Shown here one piece after another: positions 1 through 6,618 of a stretch of 13,214 nt of DNA (position 1 is the first letter of the stretch; every line of letters starts with the position of its first letter). The position numbers and the translations under genes were made by a program. The stretch is from Phycisphaerae bacterium (GTDB lineage: Bacteria > Planctomycetota > Phycisphaerae > Sedimentisphaerales > Anaerohalosphaeraceae), in NCBI GenBank assembly GCA_021736615.1, contig JAIPFN010000153.1, positions 1 through 13,214 of the forward strand, in the 5' to 3' direction. The notes under the pieces are model-generated. The model saw nothing but the letters and a program-made list of their open reading frames with translations. It was not told the DNA's origin and ran no database searches.

Positions 1-47
1 TGACTTGTCAGGCAGTTTTGCTTTTTGCGAAAACCAAACAGACCGCC

Positions 48-100
48 AATTTTGATTTTTAATTTGTCATTTTAATCTTTAATTTTTGATTTTTGATTTA
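48..100. repeat. AT-rich degenerate repeat tract (TTTTGATT/TTTAATTT units)
   Basis: A run of loosely repeated TTTTGATT, TTTAATTT and TTTAATCTTT words. It looks like decayed simple repeat rather than coding sequence, and stops interrupt most frames. It lies inside the presumed IS end. It may be the element's 5' noncoding region or a separate dispersed repeat. Confidence 0.45.
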
Positions 101-794
101 TACAATACAATTTCAACCAACTTTTTGGGAGTTGAACCTTTTTTTGGTAATGGCGGTTCTTGCCGGATCTGCAATGGCGGGTCCAACTGGGCCGTATCGT
201 CTCGCGTTTATTACGAGTACGATGCACAATGCTGTATCTACTGATATAGCCGATTACAATGCATACGTCCAAGGACTCGCCGACGCTGCCGGAATCGGAA
301 TGGGCGGAACGTACGGCGATCTTGAATGGAATGTTATTGGCTCGACCGCTACAGTCGACGCAAGAGACAATACCGGCACGAACCCCCTCGTTGATGGCGT
401 TGGTGTACCGATTTATCTTGTTGACGGAACTACTCTCGTAGCCAATGACAACACGGACCTCTGGGACGGCGTGTACACTGGCAGTGGCCAAGATAACACC
501 GGCGGAGTTCAGCATATCATCGATCAAACTGAAAATGGAGATGTATTTGCTCACTGGCCTTTCACCGGTACTAATTTGGATGGAACTGCTGCGTTACCTT
601 TAGGAAGTGGCGGTAACGTCAGCCAGGGTCAAGGCAATGATCCAACCAGGTGGATATGGCGGCAGTGGACCTGGCAAAACGTTTCTAGCGAACTGCCAAT
701 GTATGCTATGTCGGCAGTTATCCCTGAGCCGGCAACAATGGCTCTTCTCGGTCTTGGCGGACTGACACTTCTGCGTCGCCGTCGTAATGGCTGA
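93..794 (+). CDS. PEP-CTERM sorting-domain protein, 5' end interrupted by an IS
   Basis: The 233-residue frame opens at a TTG inside the IS end. Residues 1-15 are encoded by IS sequence and codon 16 spans the junction at 138/139. Native sequence resumes with the hydrophobic part of a signal peptide, LFLVMAVLAGSAMA (residues 16-29), cleaving before GPTGPY. The original start codon and charged n-region are therefore missing. The body (about 31-205) is rich in Gly, Asp, Asn and Thr, with no catalytic motif that I recognise. The C-terminus is a textbook PEP-CTERM signal: IPEPATMALLGLGG (210-223), a short hydrophobic stretch, then an Arg cluster (228-231). Such proteins are exported, processed by an exosortase and usually end up at the surface or in extracellular matrix. 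It may be a pseudogene, or expressed from the IS-borne TTG. No Shine-Dalgarno motif is seen at that TTG. The specific function is unknown. Confidence 0.75.
   Translation: MIYTIQFQPTFWELNLFLVMAVLAGSAMAGPTGPYRLAFITSTMHNAVSTDIADYNAYVQGLADAAGIGMGGTYGDLEWNVIGSTATVDARDNTGTNPLVDGVGVPIYLVDGTTLVANDNTDLWDGVYTGSGQDNTGGVQHIIDQTENGDVFAHWPFTGTNLDGTAALPLGSGGNVSQGQGNDPTRWIWRQWTWQNVSSELPMYAMSAVIPEPATMALLGLGGLTLLRRRRNG
115..138 (-). repeat. Terminal inverted repeat of IS (left copy)
   Basis: Twenty-four bases matching, in reverse complement and without mismatch, the repeat at 13078-13101. The outer end is GG on the element's own strand (GGTTCAACTCCC...), as is common for ISL3-family ends. If the family's usual 8-bp target duplication applies, the flanking copy here would be TTTTTTTG at 139-146, with its partner outside the window. 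Confidence 0.85.
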
Positions 795-816
795 TTTTAA
801 AGATTTTAATATATAT

Positions 817-853
817 AAAACCCCCGCCGGCTGGTGCCTGTGGGGGTTTTTTA
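817..853 (+). terminator. Rho-independent terminator of the PEP-CTERM gene
   Basis: AAAACCCCC (817-825) pairs with GGGGGTTTT (842-850) around a 16-nt GC-rich loop, followed by further T residues. It lies 23 bases after the stop codon at 794. The A-run on the left arm could let it work in both directions. Confidence 0.85.
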
Positions 854-874
854 TTTGCTCGCTCGGCTTGAGCC

Positions 875-891
875 TGTACATATTATGTACA
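875..891. promoter_or_regulatory. 17-bp palindrome, operator-like
   Basis: TGTACAT-ATT-ATGTACA is a perfect 7-bp inverted repeat with a 3-bp centre. It sits in the 224-bp spacer between the terminator and the CPBP protease gene, about 190 bp before that gene's start. The shape suits a dimeric regulator site, but no regulator is encoded nearby. Confidence 0.4.
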
Positions 892-984
892 ATAGCAGCG
901 CTTTAAATGTCGCTTTTCATGGGCGCACGACCTTGTCACACCAGCAACTCATTGCCATAACCTTATTCTATGACAGCACTTACC

Positions 985-999
985 AAAGACCAGGTCTTT
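985..999. promoter_or_regulatory. 15-bp palindrome upstream of the CPBP gene
   Basis: AAAGACC-A-GGTCTTT is a perfect 7-bp inverted repeat with one central base, 78 bp before the TTG start of the protease gene. It could be an operator. As RNA it would make a 6-bp stem with a CAG loop. A weak promoter-like pair (TTGCTT at 1012, TGATAA at 1036, 18 bp apart) follows it. Confidence 0.35.
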
Positions 1000-1077
1000 C
1001 TGGCACGGATATTGCTTTATTTACTGGTGTTGTTTTGATAAATTTCTTTAATCGAAGATTTACTTAAGGGTTTTGAT

Positions 1078-1761
1078 TTGAGTTCTAAACGAATGTCTTT
1101 GCTGGGATTATTGCTGCTGGTTCCCGCTCCGAGTATCGGTGTGTTTGCCGGTATGGTTGCCCTGCCGGACGATGCTGCGGGCAAACTTATTTTTATGGTC
1201 TCTAAGTTCTGGATATTGGTGGTTCCGCTTTTGTGGGTGTGTTTGGTTGAAAAGGGGAAGTTCAGCTTATCGTGTCCAAAGCATGACGGTTTTGGAGTCG
1301 CTGCCGGGCTTGGTATTTTGATGAGCGCTGTCATTTTTGCAGCGTATGCGTTGTTTGGGCCGCTTCTGATAAATCCGGCGGGGATCAAGGAAATGGCCGC
1401 AGAGGTCGGGCTTGCTAACCGTTATGTGTACCTGGGAGGCGCTGCGTACTGGATACTGGTCAATTCGGTGCTGGAAGAGTATGTCTGGAGATGGTTCGTC
1501 GTTAAGCAGTGCAGGGTGTTTATGCCGAAATGGCCGGCGATCATAGTCTCGGCGGGCTGCTTTACCATACACCATATTATTGCGATGCAGGTATATTTCA
1601 GCTGGCCGGTAACGCTACTGGCGTCGATGGGGATTTTTATAGGCGGAGCGACCTGGTCGTGGTGCTACCTGAAATATAAATCGGTCTGGCCGGGGTACGT
1701 CAGCCATGCAATCGTCGACGCGGCTGTATTCGGGATTGGCTACATTCTGATTTTTCAATAA
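1078..1761 (+). CDS. CPBP family intramembrane metalloprotease
   Basis: A 227-residue polytopic membrane protein of the CPBP (Abi/CAAX protease, Rce1-like) family, intramembrane glutamate/histidine proteases acting on prenylated proteins or small peptides; in bacteria the substrate is usually unknown. All signature motifs are present: EExxxR as E133-E134-YVW-R138, FxxxH as F162-TI-H165 (with H166), and HxxxD as H210-AIV-D214. Hydrophobic segments cover roughly residues 8-28, 42-57, 74-98, 118-131, 152-171, 178-194 and 211-226. The start is taken as TTG at 1078 because AAGGG (1066-1070) sits 7 bases upstream; an ATG at 1093 is the alternative. It appears to be monocistronic. A role in maturing a neighbouring exported protein, or in self-immunity, is possible but not shown. 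Confidence 0.88.
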   Translation: MSSKRMSLLGLLLLVPAPSIGVFAGMVALPDDAAGKLIFMVSKFWILVVPLLWVCLVEKGKFSLSCPKHDGFGVAAGLGILMSAVIFAAYALFGPLLINPAGIKEMAAEVGLANRYVYLGGAAYWILVNSVLEEYVWRWFVVKQCRVFMPKWPAIIVSAGCFTIHHIIAMQVYFSWPVTLLASMGIFIGGATWSWCYLKYKSVWPGYVSHAIVDAAVFGIGYILIFQ

Positions 1762-1776
1762 TCAACCGCCTTGGCA

Positions 1777-1811
1777 GGAAGATATAAGGCCTCCGAAATG
1801 CCTATATCTCC
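1777..1811 (+). other. Imperfect hairpin between CPBP and aconitase genes
   Basis: GGA(A)GATATA(A)GGC at 1777-1790 pairs with GCCTATATCTCC at 1800-1811, giving 12 pairs with two bulged A residues and a 9-nt loop. It lies 15 bases after the CPBP stop and ends about 40 bases before the aconitase -35 box. There is no T-run after it, so it is not a classical terminator. It may slow or process readthrough RNA. Confidence 0.4.
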
Positions 1812-1852
1812 AGAAAAGTCTCGAAGAGTCGTATCTTTACTTTTGTTGCTGA

Positions 1853-1881
1853 TTGACTTGCCGGGATTTGTGTGTTATCAT
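1853..1881 (+). promoter_or_regulatory. Sigma-70-type promoter for aconitase
   Basis: TTGACT (1853-1858) and TATCAT (1876-1881) are separated by exactly 17 bp, with TG-rich sequence before the -10. Transcription would begin near 1888, giving a leader of about 40 nt before the ATG at 1930. Its position inside the upstream-extended reading frame argues against any aconitase start before it. Confidence 0.7.
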
Positions 1882-1929
1882 TTGCCACTAACTGTTACTT
1901 TTGATATTTGGAGCTTTTGGTACTTAATT

Positions 1930-3885
1930 ATGGCTAAGACACTTACTTATAAAATTCTTGAAAAACACCTTGTTGAAGGCGAACTCGCTGCCGGAAACAC
2001 TATCGGCATTCATATCGACCAGACTCTTACGCAGGACGCTACCGGCACGACGGCGTTTTTGCTGTTCGAGTCGATGAATTTTAGCCGCACCAAGACCGAT
2101 GTTTCGGTGAGCTACATTGACCACAATATGAGTCAGTTCGGTCCGGAAAATCATAATGACCACCTGTATCTGCAGACCGTCGCCACCAAAGCCGGAGCGT
2201 ATCACTCCCGGGCGGGTAACGGTATCTGTCACCAGGTACACCTCGAACGGTTCGGCAAACCGGGATCGACGCTGCTTGGCAGTGATTCGCATACTCCCAC
2301 CGGCGGCGGGATCGGTATGCTGGCTATCGGCGCCGGCGGAATGGATGTAGCGGTCGCTATGGTTGGCGGGACGTTCTATCTGACGGGGCCAAAGGTTATC
2401 GGCGTTAAACTTGTCGGCAAGTTAAAAGACTGGGTTGCAAGCAAGGATGTTATCCTTAAACTGCTTAGCATTCTTTCGACCAAGGGTAATGTCGGATGTG
2501 TGGTTGAATACTTCGGGGCAGGGGTTAAAACGCTTTCGGTTCCGCAGCGGGCTACAATTACGAACATGGGCGCAGAACTAGGCGTGACGACAAGTGTGTT
2601 CCCGAGCGATGAGAATACTTTGCAATTTCTGAAGGCACAGGACAGGGAAGATGCTTTTGTCGAACTTTCGGCTGACGAAGGCGCCGAATACGACCGGGTT
2701 ATCGAGATCGATCTTTCAAAGCTCGAACCTATGGCGGCATGCCCTTCTTCTCCGGACAATATTAAGACCGTCGCAGAGATAGCAGGTACGACAGTTCGGC
2801 AGGTTGTTGTCGGAAGCTGTACGAACTCGAGCTATGCCGACCTTATGATGGTCGCAAAGGTTCTTAAGGGACGCAAGATCGACGAGATGGTGGAATTCGC
2901 TATCGCACCGGGCAGCAAGCAGGTGCTGGAGATGCTTATACAAAACGGAGCACTTGGCGATATGATCGCCGCCGGTGCGAGGATACTGGAATCGGGATGC
3001 GGGCCTTGCATCGGGCAGGGCTTTTCGCCCGCCGACGGGGTTGTGAGCGTTCGGACGTTTAACAGAAACTTTGCGGGCAGAACAGGTACAACGGGTGATA
3101 TGGCGTACCTGGTTAGTCCGGAGACGGCTATAGCGTGTGCGTTGACGGGGGAGTTTACCGATCCTACGACGCTTGACATCGAATATCCAAAGATTCCGCT
3201 GCCGGAGCATTTCATTACAGACGACAGCATGATCTTAAAACCACTGCCGGAAGATGAAGCCGAAAAAGCCGAAGTGCTCCGCGGGCCGACCATCGTCGTT
3301 CCCGAGTCGCCGCGGCCGCTGCCGGATACTCTGACTTCGACGGTTATCCTTAAGTGCGGTGATAAGGTCACGACCGACCATATCATGCCGGCTGGGGCGT
3401 TTCTTAAGTATCGCTCGAATGTGCCGGAGTATGCAAAGGCTGTGTTTGACTGCTTTAAAGAAGTCGGCAAGCCCTCATTCCACGACCGTTCGCTGAAGCT
3501 TAAGGCCAAAGGAAGCGGGTCAATCGTCATTGCCGGTCAGAGCTATGGACAAGGGTCAAGCCGTGAGCACGCGGCGCTTTGTCCGATGTACCTTGGCGTA
3601 CGGGCGGTGATCGCCAAATCCATCGAGCGGATACACAAGGCGAATCTGATTAATTTCGCAATCGTTCCGCTGGAATTTGCCGATGAGAGAGATTATGACG
3701 AAATTTATGAGCATGACGAGCTTCAAATCGACGGTCTGCTCGAAGCAGTAAAAAGCAGTGACAGTGTTACAGTTAAGAATATTACGCAGGGAACGGAATT
3801 TAACGCGATCCTGAAACTTGCTGATCGGGACAGGGATATTCTGCTGGCCGGTGGGCTGCTTAGCTATACGCGTAAGAATGCTTAA
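1930..3885 (+). CDS. acn: Aconitate hydratase (short, Aquifex-type)
   Basis: A 651-residue aconitase interconverting citrate and isocitrate in the TCA cycle in the cytoplasm. The N-terminal region holds IDQTLTQDATGTTA and DSHTPTGGG (119-127). The [4Fe-4S] cluster ligands are visible as C297 in GSCTNS and C357/C360 in SGCGPCIGQG. Then comes NRNFAGRTG, and a linker leads to the swivel domain, with GDKVTTDHIMPAG and the substrate-binding GQSYGQGSSREH (536-547). The length fits the compact bacterial/archaeal group of about 650 residues, not the roughly 900-residue AcnA/AcnB. Isopropylmalate isomerase is unlikely because both halves are fused in aconitase order. ATG 1930 is chosen because it follows a good promoter and begins the conserved MAKTLTYKIL; the open frame from 1771 has no homologous content. 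The Shine-Dalgarno is weak (GGAG at 1910-1913, too far). The gene is followed directly by a purine repeat tract. Confidence 0.93.
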   Translation: MAKTLTYKILEKHLVEGELAAGNTIGIHIDQTLTQDATGTTAFLLFESMNFSRTKTDVSVSYIDHNMSQFGPENHNDHLYLQTVATKAGAYHSRAGNGICHQVHLERFGKPGSTLLGSDSHTPTGGGIGMLAIGAGGMDVAVAMVGGTFYLTGPKVIGVKLVGKLKDWVASKDVILKLLSILSTKGNVGCVVEYFGAGVKTLSVPQRATITNMGAELGVTTSVFPSDENTLQFLKAQDREDAFVELSADEGAEYDRVIEIDLSKLEPMAACPSSPDNIKTVAEIAGTTVRQVVVGSCTNSSYADLMMVAKVLKGRKIDEMVEFAIAPGSKQVLEMLIQNGALGDMIAAGARILESGCGPCIGQGFSPADGVVSVRTFNRNFAGRTGTTGDMAYLVSPETAIACALTGEFTDPTTLDIEYPKIPLPEHFITDDSMILKPLPEDEAEKAEVLRGPTIVVPESPRPLPDTLTSTVILKCGDKVTTDHIMPAGAFLKYRSNVPEYAKAVFDCFKEVGKPSFHDRSLKLKAKGSGSIVIAGQSYGQGSSREHAALCPMYLGVRAVIAKSIERIHKANLINFAIVPLEFADERDYDEIYEHDELQIDGLLEAVKSSDSVTVKNITQGTEFNAILKLADRDRDILLAGGLLSYTRKNA

Positions 3886-4020
3886 AGAGAGAAGGGAGAA
3901 GGGAGAAGGGAGAAGAGAGAAGGGAGAAGGGAGAAGGGAGAAGAGAGAAGAGAGAAGAGAGAAGGGAGAAGGGAGAAGAGAGAAGGGAGAAGAGAGAAGA
4001 GAGAAGAGAGAAGAGAGAAG
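3884..4020 (+). repeat. Polypurine heptanucleotide repeat array (AGAAGRG)n
   Basis: An uninterrupted 137-nt purine run that starts with the last two bases of the aconitase stop codon. From 3890 to 4015 it is 18 perfect AGAAGRG units, where the variable base is G or A in the order GGGAGGGAAAGGAGAAAA. It then decays through AGAAGCG (4016-4022), TGAAGCG and TAAAGTA. The unit length is not a multiple of three, so copy-number change shifts any reading frame through it. It ends about 80 bp before the next gene and encodes no plausible protein. Confidence 0.95.
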
Positions 4021-4037
4021 CGTGAAGCGTAAAGTAT

Positions 4038-4076
4038 AACTTGTAAGGTAAACATGCCGGTATAATACCGCCGGTA
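4038..4076 (+). promoter_or_regulatory. Candidate promoter with -10 box inside a dyad
   Basis: A perfect TATAAT (4061-4066) lies inside the palindrome CGGTA-TAA-TACCG (4058-4070). GCCGGTA occurs twice 14 bp apart (4056-4062 and 4070-4076). There is no good -35: AACTTG at 4038 is 17 bp away, and TTGTAA at 4041 is only 14 bp away. Start of transcription near 4073 would leave a leader of about 25 nt that contains the Shine-Dalgarno AGGA. Confidence 0.45.
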
Positions 4077-4098
4077 CATTTTGTTAAGCAGGACTATT

Positions 4099-5076
4099 AT
4101 GAATAAGATATTTATTATTTTAATGCTGGCGGTCGTGATTGTTAGTGCGGTCTGCGCTGAAGATATTAAAAGTGTCAAGCCGAAATCCGAAGAAGAGGTT
4201 GTGCCGCTGCTCAGGGACGGGTTTGCTTTTCCTAATTCCGGTGTTGAGGGGCTTGTTACCAAAGCAAGGGGACAACAGAAATGGTTCTTTTCGCCGTATG
4301 AGAATATCTCCGATACGAGGGTTACGATATTGGCTGGGTGGTCGATCGAGCTGCTGCCTTCGAGTACGCTGGAAAAGATTATAGGGATGATGGACGAAGC
4401 TGCGCAAAAAAGCAGCACTATGGAGATAAAGCTGTGGGGCAAGGTTACAAAGTACAGCAATAAGGGTGTGTCGAAGAAACTTTACTTTAACGAAGATGCG
4501 CTCAAAGATGAGATTTTTACACGCAATTATATCTTTCCGCTGAACTTTATTCCGATTACTACGATTAAAGAAAACGTCAGTAATGTCATTCCGGGCAATG
4601 GCGAAGAGGCAAAACCGGACGATCCGAAATCTATCATTCCTCAGGAGGCGAAGAATCTCCTTGAAACGACAGGAGACAAGCAGGGCCAGACGGTAACGGA
4701 CAAGACGGAAGCGGACTCGATCATTCCGGAAGATGTGATGGAAAAGTTCAAACTGAAACGAGTTGAAAATCTGTCCAAGTGGAAAAAAAATACCGTCGTT
4801 ATGAAAGACGCCTCGCTTACCAACAGGACGGGTTTTATTACGCAGGGCGAAGGGTATAAGATTTTTTCGGTCGACGCGATGGGCCTGAAGGTCAACGAGG
4901 CGGCGTTTAAGCTGCTGCCTTGCGAGACGCTGCAAAGGACCGAAAAGGACATCGTAACTTCGCCGGGCAGGAACAGGTACAAGGTTTCAGGGACGATCAC
5001 TATGTTCAAGGGCGAGTACTATATTCTTTTGCAACGGAGTGTTAAGACTTATAATCATGCGAATTTTGCGAGGTAA
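4099..5076 (+). CDS. Secreted protein of unknown function with a duplicated module
   Basis: I do not recognise a named family. The ATG at 4099 is preceded by AGGA with a 5-nt gap and starts a clear Sec signal peptide, MNKIFIILMLAVVIVSAVCA, cleaved after residue 20; it has no lipobox and no PEP-CTERM. The 325-residue protein has two similar halves. Half one (about 61-131) contains ELLPSSTLEKI (84-94) and then IKLWGKVTKYSNK (110-122). Half two (about 238-323) contains KLLPCETLQR (271-280) and then YKVSGTITMFKGEYYILLQR (294-313). The Lys/Asp/Glu-rich linker (155-235) also repeats a short motif: SIIPQE (178-183) and SIIPED (207-212). The alternating beta pattern suggests small beta-barrel or OB-like folds, which is inference only. 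It is probably periplasmic or surface-located. Confidence 0.8.
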   Translation: MNKIFIILMLAVVIVSAVCAEDIKSVKPKSEEEVVPLLRDGFAFPNSGVEGLVTKARGQQKWFFSPYENISDTRVTILAGWSIELLPSSTLEKIIGMMDEAAQKSSTMEIKLWGKVTKYSNKGVSKKLYFNEDALKDEIFTRNYIFPLNFIPITTIKENVSNVIPGNGEEAKPDDPKSIIPQEAKNLLETTGDKQGQTVTDKTEADSIIPEDVMEKFKLKRVENLSKWKKNTVVMKDASLTNRTGFITQGEGYKIFSVDAMGLKVNEAAFKLLPCETLQRTEKDIVTSPGRNRYKVSGTITMFKGEYYILLQRSVKTYNHANFAR

Positions 5077-5101
5077 GTTTTGTATTGTTGACGTGTTTTT
5101 T

Positions 5102-5138
5102 ATCATGAAGATCATGAAGAAAAATGAAGAGCATGAAG
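5102..5138 (+). repeat. Short tandem repeat, 9-nt unit NNCATGAAG (copy A)
   Basis: ATCATGAAG, ATCATGAAG, AAAAATGAAG and AGCATGAAG follow in tandem just after the secreted-protein gene. The same unit recurs at 6696-6722 before mutS. The rest of the 229-bp spacer (5077-5305) holds purine-rich sequence (about 5220-5265) but no gene or convincing promoter. Confidence 0.75.
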
Positions 5139-5282
5139 TAAATAAATAAAACGTCATTGGTGTTTTGTTGATTTTCTCTTGCAACTTTTGTGATGGCCGT
5201 TTTTCCTCAAGAAGTTATTTTGCACAGAGGAAAATGAAGAAAAGAGAGAGATAAGAGAAAGATTAAAACTTTTATTTTGGAA

Positions 5283-5297
5283 GCCGCCTTCGGCGGC
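5283..5297 (+). promoter_or_regulatory. GC hairpin in the place of the hisD ribosome binding site
   Basis: GCCGCC (5283-5288) and GGCGGC (5292-5297) form a 6-bp all-GC stem with a TTC loop, ending 8 bases before the hisD ATG. No Shine-Dalgarno motif lies between it and the start. It may be a terminator stem without a T-run, a translation control element or a dispersed repeat. Confidence 0.5.
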
Positions 5298-5305
5298 GCT
5301 TTATT

Positions 5306-6607
5306 ATGACTGCTATTGATGATATTTTGATGTGTTATGACCGGGATGGTTTCCTTGAAGACCTGGGGGAGCTTCGTGCTAAGATACTTAATGCGGCTTA
5401 TTGGCCGGAGGGCGACGCCAGGCATGTTTCGCTTACTAATATTATAAACTCGGTTAAGAATGACGGAGACGCCGCGGTCGCGCGTTTTACGAAGGATTAT
5501 GACAGTGTCGATCTTTCGCCGGATGAGTTTCTTGTTACGGCTGACGAGATAGCAAAAGCACACTCAGAAGTTGACGATGATCTTATGGGTTCACTTCGCA
5601 AATCCATTGACAATGTTCGCAAGTACCAGGCGGAAATTTTCACGGGTAAGAGCATTCCGGGCAAGGTTAAATATACGCCGATCAAACGGGTGGGGGTTTG
5701 TATTCCCGGGGCCAGTGCCCCGCTGCCTTCGACAGTTATTATGACGGCGGTTCCGGCACAGGTGGCAGGCGTTAAAGAGATCGCTCTTATTTCGCCGCCG
5801 AGGTATAACAATTCGATTCATCCGGTTATACTTGCTCTTTGTTATGAGCTTGGGATCACGGAGGTTTACCGTGTCGGCGGTGCGCAGGCTGTTGCGGCAC
5901 TGGCGTACGGCACTGAGCATATTCAAAAGGTTAACAAAATCGTCGGGCCGGGAAGTACGTGGCTACAGCTTGCAAAGCGGCATGTGTTCGGGGTTACCGT
6001 CGACATCGATTCTATCGCAGGGCCTAGCGAGGTATTGGTGATCGCCGACAAAACGGCGAACCCGGCTTGGGTAGCGGCGGATATGCTTAGCCAGGCCGAA
6101 CACGCACCGGGAAGCGCGATTGTTTTTACGGACTCTAAAGAGATCGGCGAAAAGGTTATCGAAGAACTTAAAAAACAGGTTAAGCAGCTTGACCGGGCCG
6201 AAGATACCGAGAAATGCCTGGTCGAATTCAGCGGTGTTGCCGTGTTCGAGGATATGGATACAGTTGTCGAGTGGGCGAACGCATTCGCGGCCGAGCACTT
6301 GCAGATTCAATGCGGCGAAGACAGCAATGCAATCGCCGACCGGATAGAAAATGCCGGGGCGATTTTCATCGGGCCGTATACACCGGTCGCTGTCGGTGAC
6401 TACTGGGCCGGGCCAAGTCATACGCTGCCGACGGGGATGAGCGCGAAATTTTTCTCGGCGCTTTCCAGCAATGACTTTGTCAAATCGACGAGCATTATTC
6501 AATACGATCAGGAAAAGCTTAGCATCGATAGCAAGGACATCGCCCGGCTTGCAAGGACCGAGGGGCTTGATGCACACGCTCGAAGCGTTGAGATTCGCTG
6601 CGAATAA
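5306..6607 (+). CDS. hisD: Histidinol dehydrogenase
   Basis: A 433-residue cytoplasmic enzyme for the last two steps of histidine synthesis: L-histidinol is oxidised via histidinal to L-histidine with two NAD+. Known active-site residues from the E. coli enzyme are all found at matching spacing: zinc ligands Q263 and H266 (SQAEH), D365 (VAVGDYWAGPSH) and H424 (GLDAHA), and the catalytic pair E330-H331 (FAAEHLQI). GGAQAVAALAYGT (191-203) and IAGPSEVLVIAD (237-248) are intact. The usual GPGNAY loop reads GPGSTW (214-219), a substitution worth noting. The ATG at 5306 gives full length; no ribosome-binding motif precedes it, only a GC hairpin. It stands alone, with no other his genes in the window. 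Confidence 0.96.
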   Translation: MTAIDDILMCYDRDGFLEDLGELRAKILNAAYWPEGDARHVSLTNIINSVKNDGDAAVARFTKDYDSVDLSPDEFLVTADEIAKAHSEVDDDLMGSLRKSIDNVRKYQAEIFTGKSIPGKVKYTPIKRVGVCIPGASAPLPSTVIMTAVPAQVAGVKEIALISPPRYNNSIHPVILALCYELGITEVYRVGGAQAVAALAYGTEHIQKVNKIVGPGSTWLQLAKRHVFGVTVDIDSIAGPSEVLVIADKTANPAWVAADMLSQAEHAPGSAIVFTDSKEIGEKVIEELKKQVKQLDRAEDTEKCLVEFSGVAVFEDMDTVVEWANAFAAEHLQIQCGEDSNAIADRIENAGAIFIGPYTPVAVGDYWAGPSHTLPTGMSAKFFSALSSNDFVKSTSIIQYDQEKLSIDSKDIARLARTEGLDAHARSVEIRCE

Positions 6608-6618
6608 ACTTAACCATG

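Larger units (their letters stand above)
1..138 (-). mobile_element. End of an ISL3-type insertion sequence (partial)
   Basis: The segment ends at 138 in a 24-bp repeat that is the exact reverse complement of the repeat at 13078-13101, where it borders an ISL3-type transposase. The outer GAACC faces right, so the element lies to the left and leaves the window. Beyond the 24 bp the two ends differ, as expected for opposite ends of one type of element; this would be the transposase-start side, with transposase on the minus strand. No transposase codons are recognisable here. The interior is AT-rich and repetitive, so it could instead be an isolated IS end or an interspersed repeat. Confidence 0.6.

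Noticed and set aside
834..1067. 77-codon frame in the spacer before the CPBP gene
   Set aside because: Starts inside the terminator hairpin, has no ribosome binding site and has no protein-like pattern.
1771..1929. Upstream extension of aconitase by 53 codons
   Set aside because: The stretch holds a hairpin and a good promoter, and lacks aconitase family sequence; conserved sequence starts at the ATG at 1930.
3894..3938. Strong G-quadruplex in the purine array
   Set aside because: Only three GGG runs in a row are evenly spaced before a GAG unit breaks the series; a four-tract fold needs an 11-nt loop, so it is kept only as a marginal possibility.
3884..4036. CRISPR array
   Set aside because: Units are 7 nt with no spacers.
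3818..4460. Open frames through the purine tract on both strands (Arg/Glu/Lys-rich on plus, Leu/Ser/Phe-rich on minus)
   Set aside because: They arise only because the heptamer has no stops in those frames; the flanking parts are shadows of the aconitase and secreted-protein genes.
4120..4935. 271-codon minus-strand frame opposite the secreted-protein gene
   Set aside because: The plus strand has a signal peptide, ribosome binding site and duplicated module; the minus frame is Arg-rich and without features.
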